Position numbers and translations under genes: made by a program
Shown: piece after piece, positions 16,467-26,657 of the stretch
Layout: each line of letters opens with the position of its first letter
Position numbering within the stretch: the stretch's first letter is position 1
Assembly: GCF_040120695.1 (NCBI RefSeq)
Contig: NZ_JBEEAC010000004.1
Span: 124,001 to 188,000, forward strand
Source of the DNA: Plantactinospora sp040120695
GTDB taxonomy: Bacteria; Actinomycetota; Actinomycetes; Mycobacteriales; Micromonosporaceae
Direction of reading: 5' to 3'
DNA length: 64,000 nucleotides
The notes under the pieces: generated by a model
Told to the model about the DNA's origin: nothing
Seen by the model: only the letters and a program-made list of their open reading frames with translations
The model's database searches: none

Positions 16467-17873
16467 TCATGCCTGCGTCGTCGCCGGCACCGGTCCGGCC
16501 CCGTCGGGCTGCCGGCCCGGACGGCCCGACTCGATCCGGTTGGTGCGTTCCGCCCTGGTCAGCCGCCACATCGCCCCGGTCAGGCCGAGCAGTACGTGCA
16601 CCGTGATGAAGAACGTCGTGAAGTACATCGAGTCAAAGGTGAACCCGGACACGCCGGCCACCCCGATCGCCACCGCCAGCACCGCGGCCAGGTCGCGGTC
16701 CCGTTCGGTACGGGCGAACCGGCGTACCCGGCCGGCGACCACCACTCCGGAGAGGAAGAAGACGGCGAGCCCGACCACCCCGATGATGCCGCCCTGCACC
16801 AGGGTGGTCAGCCACTGGTTGTCCAGCAGTTGGTAGAGCTCCGGCAGGAAGGTGCCGACCCCCCGTCCCAGCCAGGGCCGTTCCTGGATGAACGGGGTCA
16901 CGTAGTCGTAGTCCTCCACCCGGGCCTGCACGCTGGGATCGCTCTCCCCGGCGAGCAGCAGGGACTTGATCGCGGCCAGCAGGCCGGGCCGGGCGACCTG
17001 GATCAGGGCGGTCAGGAAGGCGCCGACCACCAGCACGTTGAAGGTGGTACGCAGCGGCCAGACCAGGACGAAGAGCAGGATCGCGGCGCCGAGGGCGAGT
17101 ACGCCGGTGCGGGAGAGCGAGATCGGGATGACGGCGGCCTGGAGCATCGCCAGCGCGCCGTAGATCTGCCGGTCCCGCCGGGTCGACGAGAACCGGGCGA
17201 AGTGGATCGCCACCACCAGGCCGATCACCATCAGCACGCTGAACTCGATGTAGTGCCCGGCGGTGCCGGCGACCCGGACCAGCCCGTCGCCGCCCCGATC
17301 GCGGAACCCGACCACCTCCTTGTGGAAGGTGAGCAGCGGCGGCAGCTTCAGGTACGTGGTCAGGTCGATCCGGGTCACGAACTGCACCAGCGCGACGAGC
17401 GCCATGAAGGTGGCGCCCCAGCAGAACCAGCGCAGCACCTTGTCGACGCGATCCCGGGTCAGCACCCCGTCGGCGACTGCGAGCAGGATCCCGGCCCCGG
17501 CGAGCGCCATCAGCAGGGTCCGCTCGGCGCCGTTCGCCTCCAGCACCGGCATCCCGCGGCCCTGCCCGGCGACGTAGGAGAGGAAGAGGGTGACCAGGTA
17601 GATCGCGATCGCCCAGCGCATCGGCTGCCGGCCCCGGGTGACCAGGCTGGGGTGCAGCCGGCTCAGCGCCCACCAGACCAGCAGGCCGAACCCGACCATC
17701 AGTCCCGGCTTGCCCAGGTCGCTCAGCGGCGGGAAGACCAGCCGGAAGGGAAGCAGGTAGGCGAGCATGACCGACGCGATCACCGCTGTGGTGGCGTCCG
17801 GGAAGTGGTGTACGGCGGGGGTGATGCCGTCGTACACGGTGTCGGACCGCCGCGCGGATAGGTAGGTCGGCAC
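16467..17873 (-). CDS. O-antigen ligase/polymerase (Wzy-like)
   Basis: A 468-residue integral membrane protein with roughly ten hydrophobic helices and a large extracytoplasmic loop (SDPSVQARVEDYDYVTPFIQ, then ERPWLGRGVGTFLPELY), typical of the Wzy_C/O-antigen ligase family. GRGVGTF and the preceding Arg match the conserved loop. It likely polymerises lipid-linked repeat units outside the membrane. The start codon is GTG. It stands between the Wzz-like gene and the transferases in one minus-strand transcription unit. Confidence 0.85.
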   Translation of the reverse strand: MPTYLSARRSDTVYDGITPAVHHFPDATTAVIASVMLAYLLPFRLVFPPLSDLGKPGLMVGFGLLVWWALSRLHPSLVTRGRQPMRWAIAIYLVTLFLSYVAGQGRGMPVLEANGAERTLLMALAGAGILLAVADGVLTRDRVDKVLRWFCWGATFMALVALVQFVTRIDLTTYLKLPPLLTFHKEVVGFRDRGGDGLVRVAGTAGHYIEFSVLMVIGLVVAIHFARFSSTRRDRQIYGALAMLQAAVIPISLSRTGVLALGAAILLFVLVWPLRTTFNVLVVGAFLTALIQVARPGLLAAIKSLLLAGESDPSVQARVEDYDYVTPFIQERPWLGRGVGTFLPELYQLLDNQWLTTLVQGGIIGVVGLAVFFLSGVVVAGRVRRFARTERDRDLAAVLAVAIGVAGVSGFTFDSMYFTTFFITVHVLLGLTGAMWRLTRAERTNRIESGRPGRQPDGAGPVPATTQA

Positions 17874-17926
17874 GTCGCTCGTCTCGTCCGTGCGCCGTCA
17901 GCCGGCGCTCGTGGGCTTCCCGCGGA

Positions 17927-18850
17927 TCATCGGTTCGGATCGTTCACGACGTGCCGGGCAGGGGCGGTGAGCAGGACCGTCTCCTCGCCGCCGGGCGCGG
18001 CCGGTGAGCTGGGGCGGCGGTCGTCGACCGGATGCGCCGGGGTCCGGTCGTCGGGGTCGGGCGCGGCGCGCCGGGAGAGGGACTGGGTCGGCTCGCGGCC
18101 GGGACCGGGGGCGAGCGGCGCGGCCCGGGTCACCGGAGCCGGCGAGACCGGCGCCGGTCGCGGCGGGCTGACGACCGCCTGGCCGGCGTTCCCGGCCACC
18201 GGGGTACGCGCATCCCGGCGCTGGCCGAGCCGGGCGCTCGCCCGGCGCCGGGCCACCGCGTCGCAGACCACGGCACCGACGGCGGCCAGCAGGAGGCCGA
18301 TCGCGGTGATCACGACCTGTGCCCGCAGCACGTTGGAGCGGGACTGCACGATGTTCAGCCCGGGATCCAGCACCTCGGTGGTGATCTGCTCGCCCGGGTT
18401 GGGCTGGTACGGCGCCTGCTGCCCGGCGACCTCGTCGTGGATCAGCCGGGTCACCGCCTCGACGGTCTTCCGTGCGCTGTCGTGGCTCGCCGCCGTCACC
18501 GCCACGGTCAGGATCGAGCTGCGGTTCACCAGTCCGACCTCGTAGTCGGGGTCGCCACCGGCGGCCGCGATCCTGGTCCGGGCGTCGTGCGCCGAGGTGG
18601 AGATCTGCACGGCCTGGGCCATCGCGTTCTCACCGATGCGCAGCCACGGGTTGCCCGGCCGGGGTGTCGCGTCCGGGGCCGGTGCCGCCGTCGCGGTGGT
18701 CGGTGGCACGAGCAGGATCGCGACCTCGGTCTTGTACTCGGGCTGGATCGCCAGTCCGAACGCGAGTGCCGCGCCGAGCGTCACGACGACGATCGGAGCC
18801 GAGACGTACCACCGCCGAAACATGAGCTTCAGCAGGTCGAGAAGGTCCAT
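17927..18850 (-). CDS. Chain-length determinant (Wzz-like) protein
   Basis: The 307-residue protein has a hydrophobic helix at about 15-36 (SAPIVVVTLGAALAFGLAI), a periplasmic-type helical region, and a second helix near 176-198 (VVITAIGLLLAAVGAVVC). This is the two-helix topology of Wzz/YveK proteins. The last 100 residues are Pro/Arg/Ala-rich and disordered, with no tyrosine-kinase domain. It probably controls polymer length together with the Wzy-like protein encoded downstream. Confidence 0.8.
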   Translation of the reverse strand: MDLLDLLKLMFRRWYVSAPIVVVTLGAALAFGLAIQPEYKTEVAILLVPPTTATAAPAPDATPRPGNPWLRIGENAMAQAVQISTSAHDARTRIAAAGGDPDYEVGLVNRSSILTVAVTAASHDSARKTVEAVTRLIHDEVAGQQAPYQPNPGEQITTEVLDPGLNIVQSRSNVLRAQVVITAIGLLLAAVGAVVCDAVARRRASARLGQRRDARTPVAGNAGQAVVSPPRPAPVSPAPVTRAAPLAPGPGREPTQSLSRRAAPDPDDRTPAHPVDDRRPSSPAAPGGEETVLLTAPARHVVNDPNR

Positions 18851-18891
18851 CGGGCGGCCCTTTCGAAAGGCGCGGAAGTGCGTGCGGGTGG

Positions 18892-20145
18892 TCAGATCGG
18901 CAGACGCGCGGCATCGGCCCCGTTACCGTGTGAAACCTCGTTGTAGTCGCTGGGTGACCCGCGGAGCAATCGATCCCACAGTCGGATGTACGACTTCACC
19001 TGGTGGTCCCAGGCGAGTTCATCGACGAACCGCTGTCTTCCGGTGGCACTCATCGCGGCTCGGGCGCGTTCGTCGCTGAGCAGCTGGTCGATGGCCTTGG
19101 CGAATTCGTCCGGGCTGCCGGTCTCCACGTAGCTCGCGGCCGCCTCGGCGGTACGTCGGGTCTCCAACATGTCGACCGCGACCACCGGTACGCCCCGGGC
19201 GACGTACTCCACCGTCTTGGCCATCGTGTACATCTGCGCCATCCGGCTCGGCCGGTCCGGCTGGATGGCGACCGAGGCGGAGCAGAGCAGCGCGTCGACC
19301 TCGTCGGCCTCCAGCCAGCCGGTGAACCGCACGATGTCGTCCACTCCGCGCTCGGTGGCCAGCCGGCGCAGCTCCGGCATGCTCTCGCCGTCCCCGGCGA
19401 CCACCAGTTCCCAGTCGTCGGTGCCGCGCAGCCCGGCCAGCCGCTCGGCGGCCAGCACGGTGGCCTCGACGTTGTCCTGCGGGTTGATCACGCCGACGTA
19501 GACGACCTTCTGCCGGTGATCGTCGGTCGTCGGGCCGTCGCCGTGTCGCACCTCCGCCAGCGCCGGCCCGTTGCGCACCACCACCACCTTCTCCGGCGGG
19601 CAGCCGCCCCGGCGCAGCGCCAGTTCCCGGAACGACTCGTTGGTGGCGACCACGGCGGTGGCGGTACGCCAGGAGAGCCGTTCGAAGAGTCGGAGCATCC
19701 ACAGCACGCTCGGCCGGGGTTGGCCCGCCTTGCACTCGTAGAGTTCCGGGCTCAGGTCGTGGTGGTCGAAGACGAAGGGGCGCCCGAGGGCCCGCATCAG
19801 CAGCCCGACCAGCCAGAAGACGTCCGGCGGGTTGCACGCCTGGACGGCGTCGACCCGGGTCCGCAGCATCAGTCCGAGCAGCCGGGTGGCGACGGCGATC
19901 AGCGCCCAGGCGAACTCGGCGGCGAAGGAGAGCACTCCCTTGCCCGCCAGTGGTTGGGGGAACGAGTGGATCCTGGTGGCGGTGGTGCCGGGTAGCACCG
20001 TGAGCCGTCGCGGTCCCCGTGGGCAGATCACCGACGCCCGGTAGCCGGCCGCCTCCAGCGCCTGGCACTCCCGGATCACCCGACGGTCCCGCTCGGCTGG
20101 CAGATTTACCACCACGATGACCACGTGGGGGCGTTGATCAGCCAT
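18892..20145 (-). CDS. Glycosyltransferase family 4 (GT-B)
   Basis: The 417-residue protein begins HVVIVVVNLPAERDRRVIRE. It has DHHDLSPELYE in the N-terminal domain, the second-domain hinge VVYVGVINPQDN, and the donor-binding TMAKTVEYVARGVPVVA segment of GT4 enzymes. A good ribosome site, GGGAG, lies six bases before the ATG at 20145. It is the first gene of the minus-strand polysaccharide operon (20145 to 13720) and probably transfers an early sugar. Confidence 0.87.
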   Translation of the reverse strand: MADQRPHVVIVVVNLPAERDRRVIRECQALEAAGYRASVICPRGPRRLTVLPGTTATRIHSFPQPLAGKGVLSFAAEFAWALIAVATRLLGLMLRTRVDAVQACNPPDVFWLVGLLMRALGRPFVFDHHDLSPELYECKAGQPRPSVLWMLRLFERLSWRTATAVVATNESFRELALRRGGCPPEKVVVVRNGPALAEVRHGDGPTTDDHRQKVVYVGVINPQDNVEATVLAAERLAGLRGTDDWELVVAGDGESMPELRRLATERGVDDIVRFTGWLEADEVDALLCSASVAIQPDRPSRMAQMYTMAKTVEYVARGVPVVAVDMLETRRTAEAAASYVETGSPDEFAKAIDQLLSDERARAAMSATGRQRFVDELAWDHQVKSYIRLWDRLLRGSPSDYNEVSHGNGADAARLPI

Positions 20146-20605
20146 CTCTAACTCCCATCCGCGCAGCTCGGACGACGTTTTCGATGGAAGGTCGCGGTGT
20201 ATGCGAATTCACCGCGACCCGAAATGAGCCTGCTCCCGGACTGTCCCGCCACCCGCCCGGTGCCTACCAAGACATTGCTCTACCGGCCCGGTCCGGGCAA
20301 GGACCGTGGATTGGCGGATGTGTCGAGTTACTTACAAGGTCACGACCGATCGTACGATTGTTCCTTCACTCGCTCATCCGCGTACCGGGGATGTAACACC
20401 AGTTCAGGAGCTGGTCAGCAGCGGTTCGGCGGCATCGGACGCGAATCGTCGGGGAAGCGGGGTTTCAATGATCTTCGTCCTGATTCGCGATTAGACGCAG
20501 CCGGGTGGCGGGTGTGGCGCCGGAAACTACTCTGTGCCGGCAAAGGTGAGCGCGGTTCAGAGTCGGTCGGAACTGTCGCTCGCCGGGTGGGGAGGACGTT
20601 GCGTC
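20146..20605. other. Divergent intergenic region with palindrome
   Basis: This 460-bp region separates the minus-strand polysaccharide operon from the first sugar-dehydrogenase gene and must hold both promoters. The 10-bp palindrome ATCGTACGAT (20349-20358) lies in a relatively AT-richer stretch and is a candidate regulator site. No convincing coding frame is seen; short frames here lack ribosome sites and family features. Confidence 0.45.
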
Positions 20606-23503
20606 ATGCGGTTGCGGCAGGGCTTGCGCCTGGGACTGGTATTGGCACTGCTGGCGAGCGTCCTGACGCCGCTGCGCGGAACCGCGGCGGCGGCGGTGAC
20701 GCTGCCGACCGGGTTCCAGGAGCAGGTGGTGTTCAGCGGGCTGCTCCAGCCGACGAACATCGAGTTCGCCCCGGACGGGCGGATCTTCGTCGCCGAGAAG
20801 GGCGGCCGGATCAAGGTCTACGCGGACCTCGCCGACACCACCCCGACCGTCTTCGCCGACCTCTCCACCAACGTGCACAACCAGTGGGACCGCGGCCTGC
20901 TCGGACTGGCCATGCCGGCCGACTTCCCGGCGAACCCGTGGGTCTACGTGCTCTACACCTACGACGCGCCCCCCGGACAGACCGCTCCGGTGTGGAACGA
21001 CACCTGCGGCGATGCCAACGACGGCCGCTGCGTGGTCACCGGTCGGCTCTCCCGGCTGCGGGCCAGCGGCGACGTGATGACCGGTGCCGAGCAGGTGCTG
21101 ATTTCCGACTGGTGCCAGCAGTACCCCAGCCACTCCGTCGGGGACCTGCGGTTCGGTGCCGACGGCATGCTCTATGCCACGGCCGGCGACGGGGCCAGTT
21201 TCAGCGCCACCGACTACGGCCAGTTGGGCAACCCGGCCAACCCGTGCGGCGATCCGCCCGGCGGCACCATGCGGCCGCCGACCGCCGAGGGCGGGGCGCT
21301 GCGTGCCCAGGACGTCCGCAGCGGCGCCGACCCGACCGGCCTGGACGGCGCGGTGCTGCGGCTCGACCCGGCGACCGGTGCGGCGGCGCCGGGCAACCCG
21401 GCGATCGGCGCCGCCGACCCGAACACCCGGCGGATCGTCGGGCACGGCACCCGTAACCCGTTCCGGTTCACCATCCGCCCGGGTACCAACGAGATCTGGC
21501 TCGGCGACGTCGGCTGGCGTACCTGGGAGGAGATCGACCGGATCGTCGACCCGACGGCGCGGGTCACCAACTTCGGGTGGCCCTGCTACGAGGGCGCCGC
21601 CCGGATGGCCAGCTACGACAATGCCAACCTGAACCTCTGCGAGACGCTGTACAGCGGGGCCGGGCAGACCGCGCCGTACTACACCTACAACCACGCCTCG
21701 GCAGTGGTGCCGGGGGAGAACTGCGGTTCCGGCGGGGACGCCGTCTCCGGGCTCGCGTTCTATCCGGGCAGCGGCGGCAGCTACCCGGCGGCGTACGCGG
21801 GGGCGCTCTTCTTCGCCGACTACTCGCGCGGCTGCATCTGGGCGATGCGCCCGAGCACTCCCGGCGGGCTGCCCGACCCGACCAACATCCAGGCGTTCGG
21901 CCAGGCCGCCGCCGGCCCGGCCGACCTGGCGATCGGCCCGGGCGGTGAGCTCTACTACGCCGACCTGACCGGCGGCACCGTACGCCGGATCCGGTACTTC
22001 CCGGGCAACCAGCCGCCGACCGCGGTGATCCACGCGACCCCGACCAGCGGCCCCACCCCGCTCGACGTGACCTTCGACGGCACCGCCTCGACCGACCCGG
22101 ACCCGGCCGACGCCGGCCGGCTCAGCTACCGGTGGGACTTCACCAGCGACGGTACGGTCGACGCCACCACACCGACCGCCACCTTCCGCTATCCGACCGC
22201 CGGCAGCCACACCGCGACGCTGACCGTCACCGACACCCTCGGCGCCTCGGCGAGCAGCACCGTGGAGATCCAGCCCGGCAACGCCGCCCCGACCGCCCTG
22301 CTGGACAGCCCGACGGTCGGCACCACCTGGCAGGTCGGCGACACACTGAGCTTCGCCGGTCGGGGCACCGACCCGCAGCAGGGCACCCTGCCGGCCTCCG
22401 CGCTGCACTGGCGGCTGCGGATGGAGCACTGCGAGTCGGTCGGCAACTGCCACACCCACCACCTCCAGGAGTGGGCCGGGGTGGCGTCCGGCTCCTTCGT
22501 CGCGCCGGATCACGAGTACCCGTCCTACCTGGAGCTGGAGTTGACCGCCACCGACGGGCAGGGCCTGTCGAACACGGTGGTACGCCGGCTCGATCCCCGG
22601 ACCGTCGACCTCACCGTCGCCAGCAACCCGCCCGGGCTCCAGCTGACGGTCGGCGCGATCACCGGGATGGCCCCGTTCACCCGTACCGTGATCGTCGGCT
22701 CGACCAACACGATCAGCGCGCCGAGCCCGCAGACGGCCGGTGGCACGGCGTACTCCTTCACCGGCTGGTCCGACGACGGGGCGGCGACCCACGTCGTGAC
22801 CGCGCCGGCGACGGCGGCCACCTACACGGCGACGTACGCCGGTGCGGTCGGCTGCGGCGCCGTACCCGGTTACACCTGCCGCACCGAGACCGGCCGGCCC
22901 TGGCGCGCGGCGGAGACCACCGTGTTGTCGCTGGCCGGCGACGACACGGTGACCCAGGTGGCGCTGCCGTTCCCGGTGCCGTTCTTCGGGCAGCGGCACA
23001 GCACCGCATGGGTCTCCGGAAACGGGTTCGTCTCCTTCACCGACCCGGGCGGGTCGCAGCCGACCAACACGGCGCTGCCGGCGGCCGCGGCGCCGAACGC
23101 GGCGCTCTACCCGTTCTGGGACGACCTGTGGGTCCGGGCGGACTCCAGCGTCCGGACCGCGGTGACGGGTACCGCGCCGGACCGCCGGTTCGTGGTGGAG
23201 TGGCGCAACAGCGGCATGTACGGCTCCACCTCGGCCCGGATCAGCTTCGAGGTGGTGATCGCGGAGGACGGTGAGATCGTCTTCAACTACCGGGACCTGA
23301 ACACCAGCGGGCGGGAGCGGGGCGACTCGGCGACGGTCGGCATCGAGAACGGGACCGGTACGGTCGCGCTGTCGTACTCGGTTAACCAGCCGGTCCTGAC
23401 GAACGACACCTCCGTGGTCTTCCGCCCGGACGGAACGCAACCGCCGGCAGCCGTCAGGGGCGAGCGCCGCCGCTCGCCGATTCCGGGCCGCTATTACGGG
23501 TAG
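20606..23503 (+). CDS. Secreted glucose/sorbosone dehydrogenase-like protein with PKD domain (1)
   Basis: The 965-residue product has a signal peptide ending near residue 29. It then has a six-bladed GSDH (PQQ-type soluble glucose dehydrogenase) domain at about 40-450, with FAPDGRIFVAEKGG, GDVGWRTWEEIDR and ALFFADYSRGCIW. A PKD domain follows near 470-555 (WDFTSDGTVDA). Next comes an Ig-like region with a Cys pair (EHCESVGNC), and a C-terminal nidogen-like beta domain (ALYPFWDDLW). It is exported and may oxidise or bind surface sugars. GGGGAGG lies ten bases before the ATG. It lies divergent from the polysaccharide operon. Confidence 0.85.
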   Translation: MRLRQGLRLGLVLALLASVLTPLRGTAAAAVTLPTGFQEQVVFSGLLQPTNIEFAPDGRIFVAEKGGRIKVYADLADTTPTVFADLSTNVHNQWDRGLLGLAMPADFPANPWVYVLYTYDAPPGQTAPVWNDTCGDANDGRCVVTGRLSRLRASGDVMTGAEQVLISDWCQQYPSHSVGDLRFGADGMLYATAGDGASFSATDYGQLGNPANPCGDPPGGTMRPPTAEGGALRAQDVRSGADPTGLDGAVLRLDPATGAAAPGNPAIGAADPNTRRIVGHGTRNPFRFTIRPGTNEIWLGDVGWRTWEEIDRIVDPTARVTNFGWPCYEGAARMASYDNANLNLCETLYSGAGQTAPYYTYNHASAVVPGENCGSGGDAVSGLAFYPGSGGSYPAAYAGALFFADYSRGCIWAMRPSTPGGLPDPTNIQAFGQAAAGPADLAIGPGGELYYADLTGGTVRRIRYFPGNQPPTAVIHATPTSGPTPLDVTFDGTASTDPDPADAGRLSYRWDFTSDGTVDATTPTATFRYPTAGSHTATLTVTDTLGASASSTVEIQPGNAAPTALLDSPTVGTTWQVGDTLSFAGRGTDPQQGTLPASALHWRLRMEHCESVGNCHTHHLQEWAGVASGSFVAPDHEYPSYLELELTATDGQGLSNTVVRRLDPRTVDLTVASNPPGLQLTVGAITGMAPFTRTVIVGSTNTISAPSPQTAGGTAYSFTGWSDDGAATHVVTAPATAATYTATYAGAVGCGAVPGYTCRTETGRPWRAAETTVLSLAGDDTVTQVALPFPVPFFGQRHSTAWVSGNGFVSFTDPGGSQPTNTALPAAAAPNAALYPFWDDLWVRADSSVRTAVTGTAPDRRFVVEWRNSGMYGSTSARISFEVVIAEDGEIVFNYRDLNTSGRERGDSATVGIENGTGTVALSYSVNQPVLTNDTSVVFRPDGTQPPAAVRGERRRSPIPGRYYG

Positions 23504-23519
23504 CCGCCGTGCAAACGGC

Positions 23520-23577
23520 TGACCAGGGAAGCCGATCGACCGTTAAGGAACGTTCAGTCGGCTAGCCGCCCTGGTCA
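23520..23577 (+). terminator. Stem-loop between the two sugar-dehydrogenase genes
   Basis: TGACCAGGG (23520-23528) pairs perfectly with CCCTGGTCA (23569-23577), and inside it GCCGA (23531-23535) pairs with TCGGC (23558-23562). There is no U-run, as is common in actinomycete terminators. It lies just after the stop of the first gene. Confidence 0.5.
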
Positions 23578-23666
23578 AGCTCGCGACAGTCGATCCCGCT
23601 ACGGAGGGTGATCCTGGAGCGCGCGGTCGTCGATCCCTTCGGCGGCGCCGTGGAGGGAGGGCCGCC

Positions 23667-26573
23667 ATGTCCCGTGCGGTACGGCGATTCTGGGCACTGA
23701 GCCTGGCACTCGGGCTGGGTGTACCGGTCGTGGTCGGGCTGCCTCCGTCCGGACCCGCACCCGCGGCGGCGCTCCCGGCCGGCTTCACCCAGCAGGTGGT
23801 CTACACCGGCCTGACCCGCCCCACCAAGCTGGTCTTCGCGCCGGACGGCCGGGTCTTCGTCGCGGAGAAGAGCGGCATCGTCAAGGTCTTCGACAGCCTG
23901 GCGGACAACACCGCCACCGTCTTCGCCGATCTGCGCCCAAAGGTCTACGACTACGAGGACCTCGGCCTGATCGGCCTGGCCCTGGCTCCCAACTTCCCCA
24001 CCGACCCGTACGTCTACCTCAGCTACACCTACGACGGCGTGGCCGGCGGCAGCGCACCGACCTACCACGACACCTGCCGGGTGATCGGGACCTGCCGGGC
24101 AAGCGCCCGGGTCTCCCGGCTCCGGGCCAGCGGTGACGTGTCGACCGGCGCCGAGCAGGTGCTGCTGCACGACTGGTGCCACCAGATCGAGAGCCACTCG
24201 ATCGGCGACCTCGCGTTCGGCCCGGACGGCGCGCTCTACGTGGCCGGCGGCGACGGGGCGTCGGCGACCTTCACCGACTACGGGCAGGCGGGTACCCCGT
24301 CGAACCCGTGCGGCGACCCGCCCGGCCCGGCCGGTGCCGCGATGACGCCCCCGGGCGCCGAGGGCGGTGCCCTGCGCTCCCAGGACATCCGTACCCCGGC
24401 CGACCCGACGGGGCTCTCCGGCACGCTGATCCGGATCTCGCCCTCCACCGGGGCGGCGCTGCCGGACAACCCACTGGCGGCGAGCAGCGACCCGAACAAC
24501 CGGCGCATCGTCGCGTACGGGCTGCGCAACCCGTACCGCTGGACGTTCCGGCCGGGCAGCAACGAGATCTGGCTCGGCGACGTCGGCTGGCGTACCTGGG
24601 AGGAGCTCAACCGGGTGGTCGACCCGGCGGTCGGGCCGGTCCGCAACTACGGCTGGCCGTGCTACGAGGGAAACGCCCCGCAGGGTGGCTACAACGCGGC
24701 GAACCTGTCGCTCTGCGAGACCCTCTACACCCAGCCCGCCGGCATGGTCATCCCGCCCTACTACACCTACCAGCACAGCCAGCAGGTCGCGGTCGGCGAC
24801 GGCTGCCGGACCGGCGGCTCCTCCCCGGCCGGAGTGGCCTTCTACCCGACCAGCGGCGGCGGCTACCCGGCGGCGTACGCCGGGGCGCTCTTCTTCGCCG
24901 ACTACTCCCGGGGCTGCGTCTGGGCGATGCGGAGCGGCGCCGACGGGCTGCCCGACCCGGGCCGGATCGTGCCGTTCGCGATCGCGCCCGGCGTGGTGGA
25001 CCTGCGGATCGGCCCGGAGAACGACCTCTACTACGTCGACCTGCTCGGCGGCACCGTGCGCCGGTTCCACCACAGCACCGGCAACCGGCCGCCGCACGCC
25101 GTCGCCGAGGCGACCCCGACCAGCGGACGGGCCCCGCTGACGGTTTCCTTCGACGCCGTCGGTTCGACCGACCCGGACCCGGGCGACATCCTGGAATACC
25201 AGTGGGACTTCACCGGCGACGGCACCGTGGACGCGACCGGGCTGAACGTGACCCACCGGTACCCCTCGGTCGGCACCTACACCGCCCGGCTGCGGGTGGT
25301 CGACTTCGCCGGGCTCAGCGACACCGCGACGGTACAGGTCAGGGTCGGCACCAGCGCCCCGGTGCCGGTGATCGACCAACCGACCGCGGCGCTGCGCTGG
25401 GCGACCGGCCAGACGGTCACGTTCAGCGGCGGGGCCACCGATCCGCAGCAGGGCCGGCTGCCGGCCTCGGCGCTGCGTTGGACGCTTGTCAACATGCACT
25501 GCAGCACGCCGGAGAACTGCCACAGCCATCCGGTCCGCGAGGTGACCGGGGTGGCCACCGGCACGTTCCTCGCCCCGGACCACGAGTACCCGTCCTATTT
25601 GGAGCTGACGCTGACCGCCACCGACAGCGGTGGGCTGACCGGCAGCACCACGCTGCGGCTGGACCCGAGGACCGTGCAGCTCAAGCTCGCCACCCGCCCC
25701 GCCGGGCTGCGGGTCAACCTCAACGGGCGGAGCCTCACCACCCCGAACGCCGTACAGGTGATCGTCGGCTCGACCAACACGGTCAGCGCGCCCGGACCGC
25801 AGCGGCTCGGGCCGGCGACGTACACCTTCCAGAGCTGGGCGGACGGGGGCGCCGCGACCCACGTGATCACGGCGCCGGCCGCCACCACGGCGAGCTACAC
25901 CGCCAGCTACGACGGCGCACCGGGTAGCTGCGCGGACGGCTTCGGCTACACGTGTACGACGCAGCCCGGCCGGGCGTACCTGCCGGCCGGCCCCGGCGAG
26001 CTGCCGTTGGCCGGGGACAACGACACCGCGTCCGTGGCGCTGCCGTTCCCGTTCCCGTACTACGGGCAGCACCACTCCAGGGCGTGGGTGGACGTCAACG
26101 GCATACTGTCCTTCGTGGATCCACGCGGCTCCTGGCCGGCGAACCGGGCGCTGCCGCACGCCACGACACCGAACGCCGCGCTCTACCCGTTCTGGGACGA
26201 CCTGGTGATGCACCCGGAGTCCCGGGTCCGGACCGCCGTGTCGGGCGCCGCGCCGGACCGGCAGTTCGTGGTCGAGTGGAAGGACGTGGGACTCTCCGGC
26301 GCGCCTTCCGCCCGGATCAGCTTCCAGGTGGTGCTCTCCGAATGGGGCCAGATCGTCTTCAACTACACCGCGTTGAACGCCGGACGGGAGCTGGGCAACT
26401 CGGCAACCATCGGCATCGAGAACCCCACCGGCACCGACGCGGCCCAGTACTCGGTGAACCAACTGGTGCTGGCGAACGGCAGGGCGATCATCTTCACCCC
26501 ACCGGCCTCGGTCCCGGGGACGGCCCGAGTTCCCTGCTCGGAGCTCCGTCGGGTGTCGTGTAACGCGGTGTAG
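23667..26573 (+). CDS. Secreted glucose/sorbosone dehydrogenase-like protein with PKD domain (2)
   Basis: A 968-residue paralogue of the preceding gene with the same domain order. After a signal peptide (about 1-36), the GSDH domain carries FAPDGRVFVAEKSG and GDVGWRTWEELNR. It is followed by a PKD domain (WDFTGDGTVDA), the Ig-like Cys pair segment (MHCSTPENC) and the same C-terminal domain (ALYPFWDDLV). GGAGGGAGG precedes the ATG. The two proteins align over nearly their full length, so this is a tandem duplication that has since diverged. Likely extracellular. Confidence 0.85.
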   Translation: MSRAVRRFWALSLALGLGVPVVVGLPPSGPAPAAALPAGFTQQVVYTGLTRPTKLVFAPDGRVFVAEKSGIVKVFDSLADNTATVFADLRPKVYDYEDLGLIGLALAPNFPTDPYVYLSYTYDGVAGGSAPTYHDTCRVIGTCRASARVSRLRASGDVSTGAEQVLLHDWCHQIESHSIGDLAFGPDGALYVAGGDGASATFTDYGQAGTPSNPCGDPPGPAGAAMTPPGAEGGALRSQDIRTPADPTGLSGTLIRISPSTGAALPDNPLAASSDPNNRRIVAYGLRNPYRWTFRPGSNEIWLGDVGWRTWEELNRVVDPAVGPVRNYGWPCYEGNAPQGGYNAANLSLCETLYTQPAGMVIPPYYTYQHSQQVAVGDGCRTGGSSPAGVAFYPTSGGGYPAAYAGALFFADYSRGCVWAMRSGADGLPDPGRIVPFAIAPGVVDLRIGPENDLYYVDLLGGTVRRFHHSTGNRPPHAVAEATPTSGRAPLTVSFDAVGSTDPDPGDILEYQWDFTGDGTVDATGLNVTHRYPSVGTYTARLRVVDFAGLSDTATVQVRVGTSAPVPVIDQPTAALRWATGQTVTFSGGATDPQQGRLPASALRWTLVNMHCSTPENCHSHPVREVTGVATGTFLAPDHEYPSYLELTLTATDSGGLTGSTTLRLDPRTVQLKLATRPAGLRVNLNGRSLTTPNAVQVIVGSTNTVSAPGPQRLGPATYTFQSWADGGAATHVITAPAATTASYTASYDGAPGSCADGFGYTCTTQPGRAYLPAGPGELPLAGDNDTASVALPFPFPYYGQHHSRAWVDVNGILSFVDPRGSWPANRALPHATTPNAALYPFWDDLVMHPESRVRTAVSGAAPDRQFVVEWKDVGLSGAPSARISFQVVLSEWGQIVFNYTALNAGRELGNSATIGIENPTGTDAAQYSVNQLVLANGRAIIFTPPASVPGTARVPCSELRRVSCNAV

Positions 26574-26657
26574 GCGCCGTAGTCGACTCCGACGGTGACG
26601 TCAGTCCTGCCACGACGTCGGGGGTGGGCGAAGGGTGCCACCGGCTGGAGGGGTCGG

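Noticed and set aside
20465..23440. 991-residue minus-strand frame antisense to the first sugar dehydrogenase
   Set aside because: It mirrors a GC-rich real gene with signal peptide and domains, has Arg/Gly/Val-rich low-complexity composition and no ribosome site; the same holds for the minus frame at 23562-26462.
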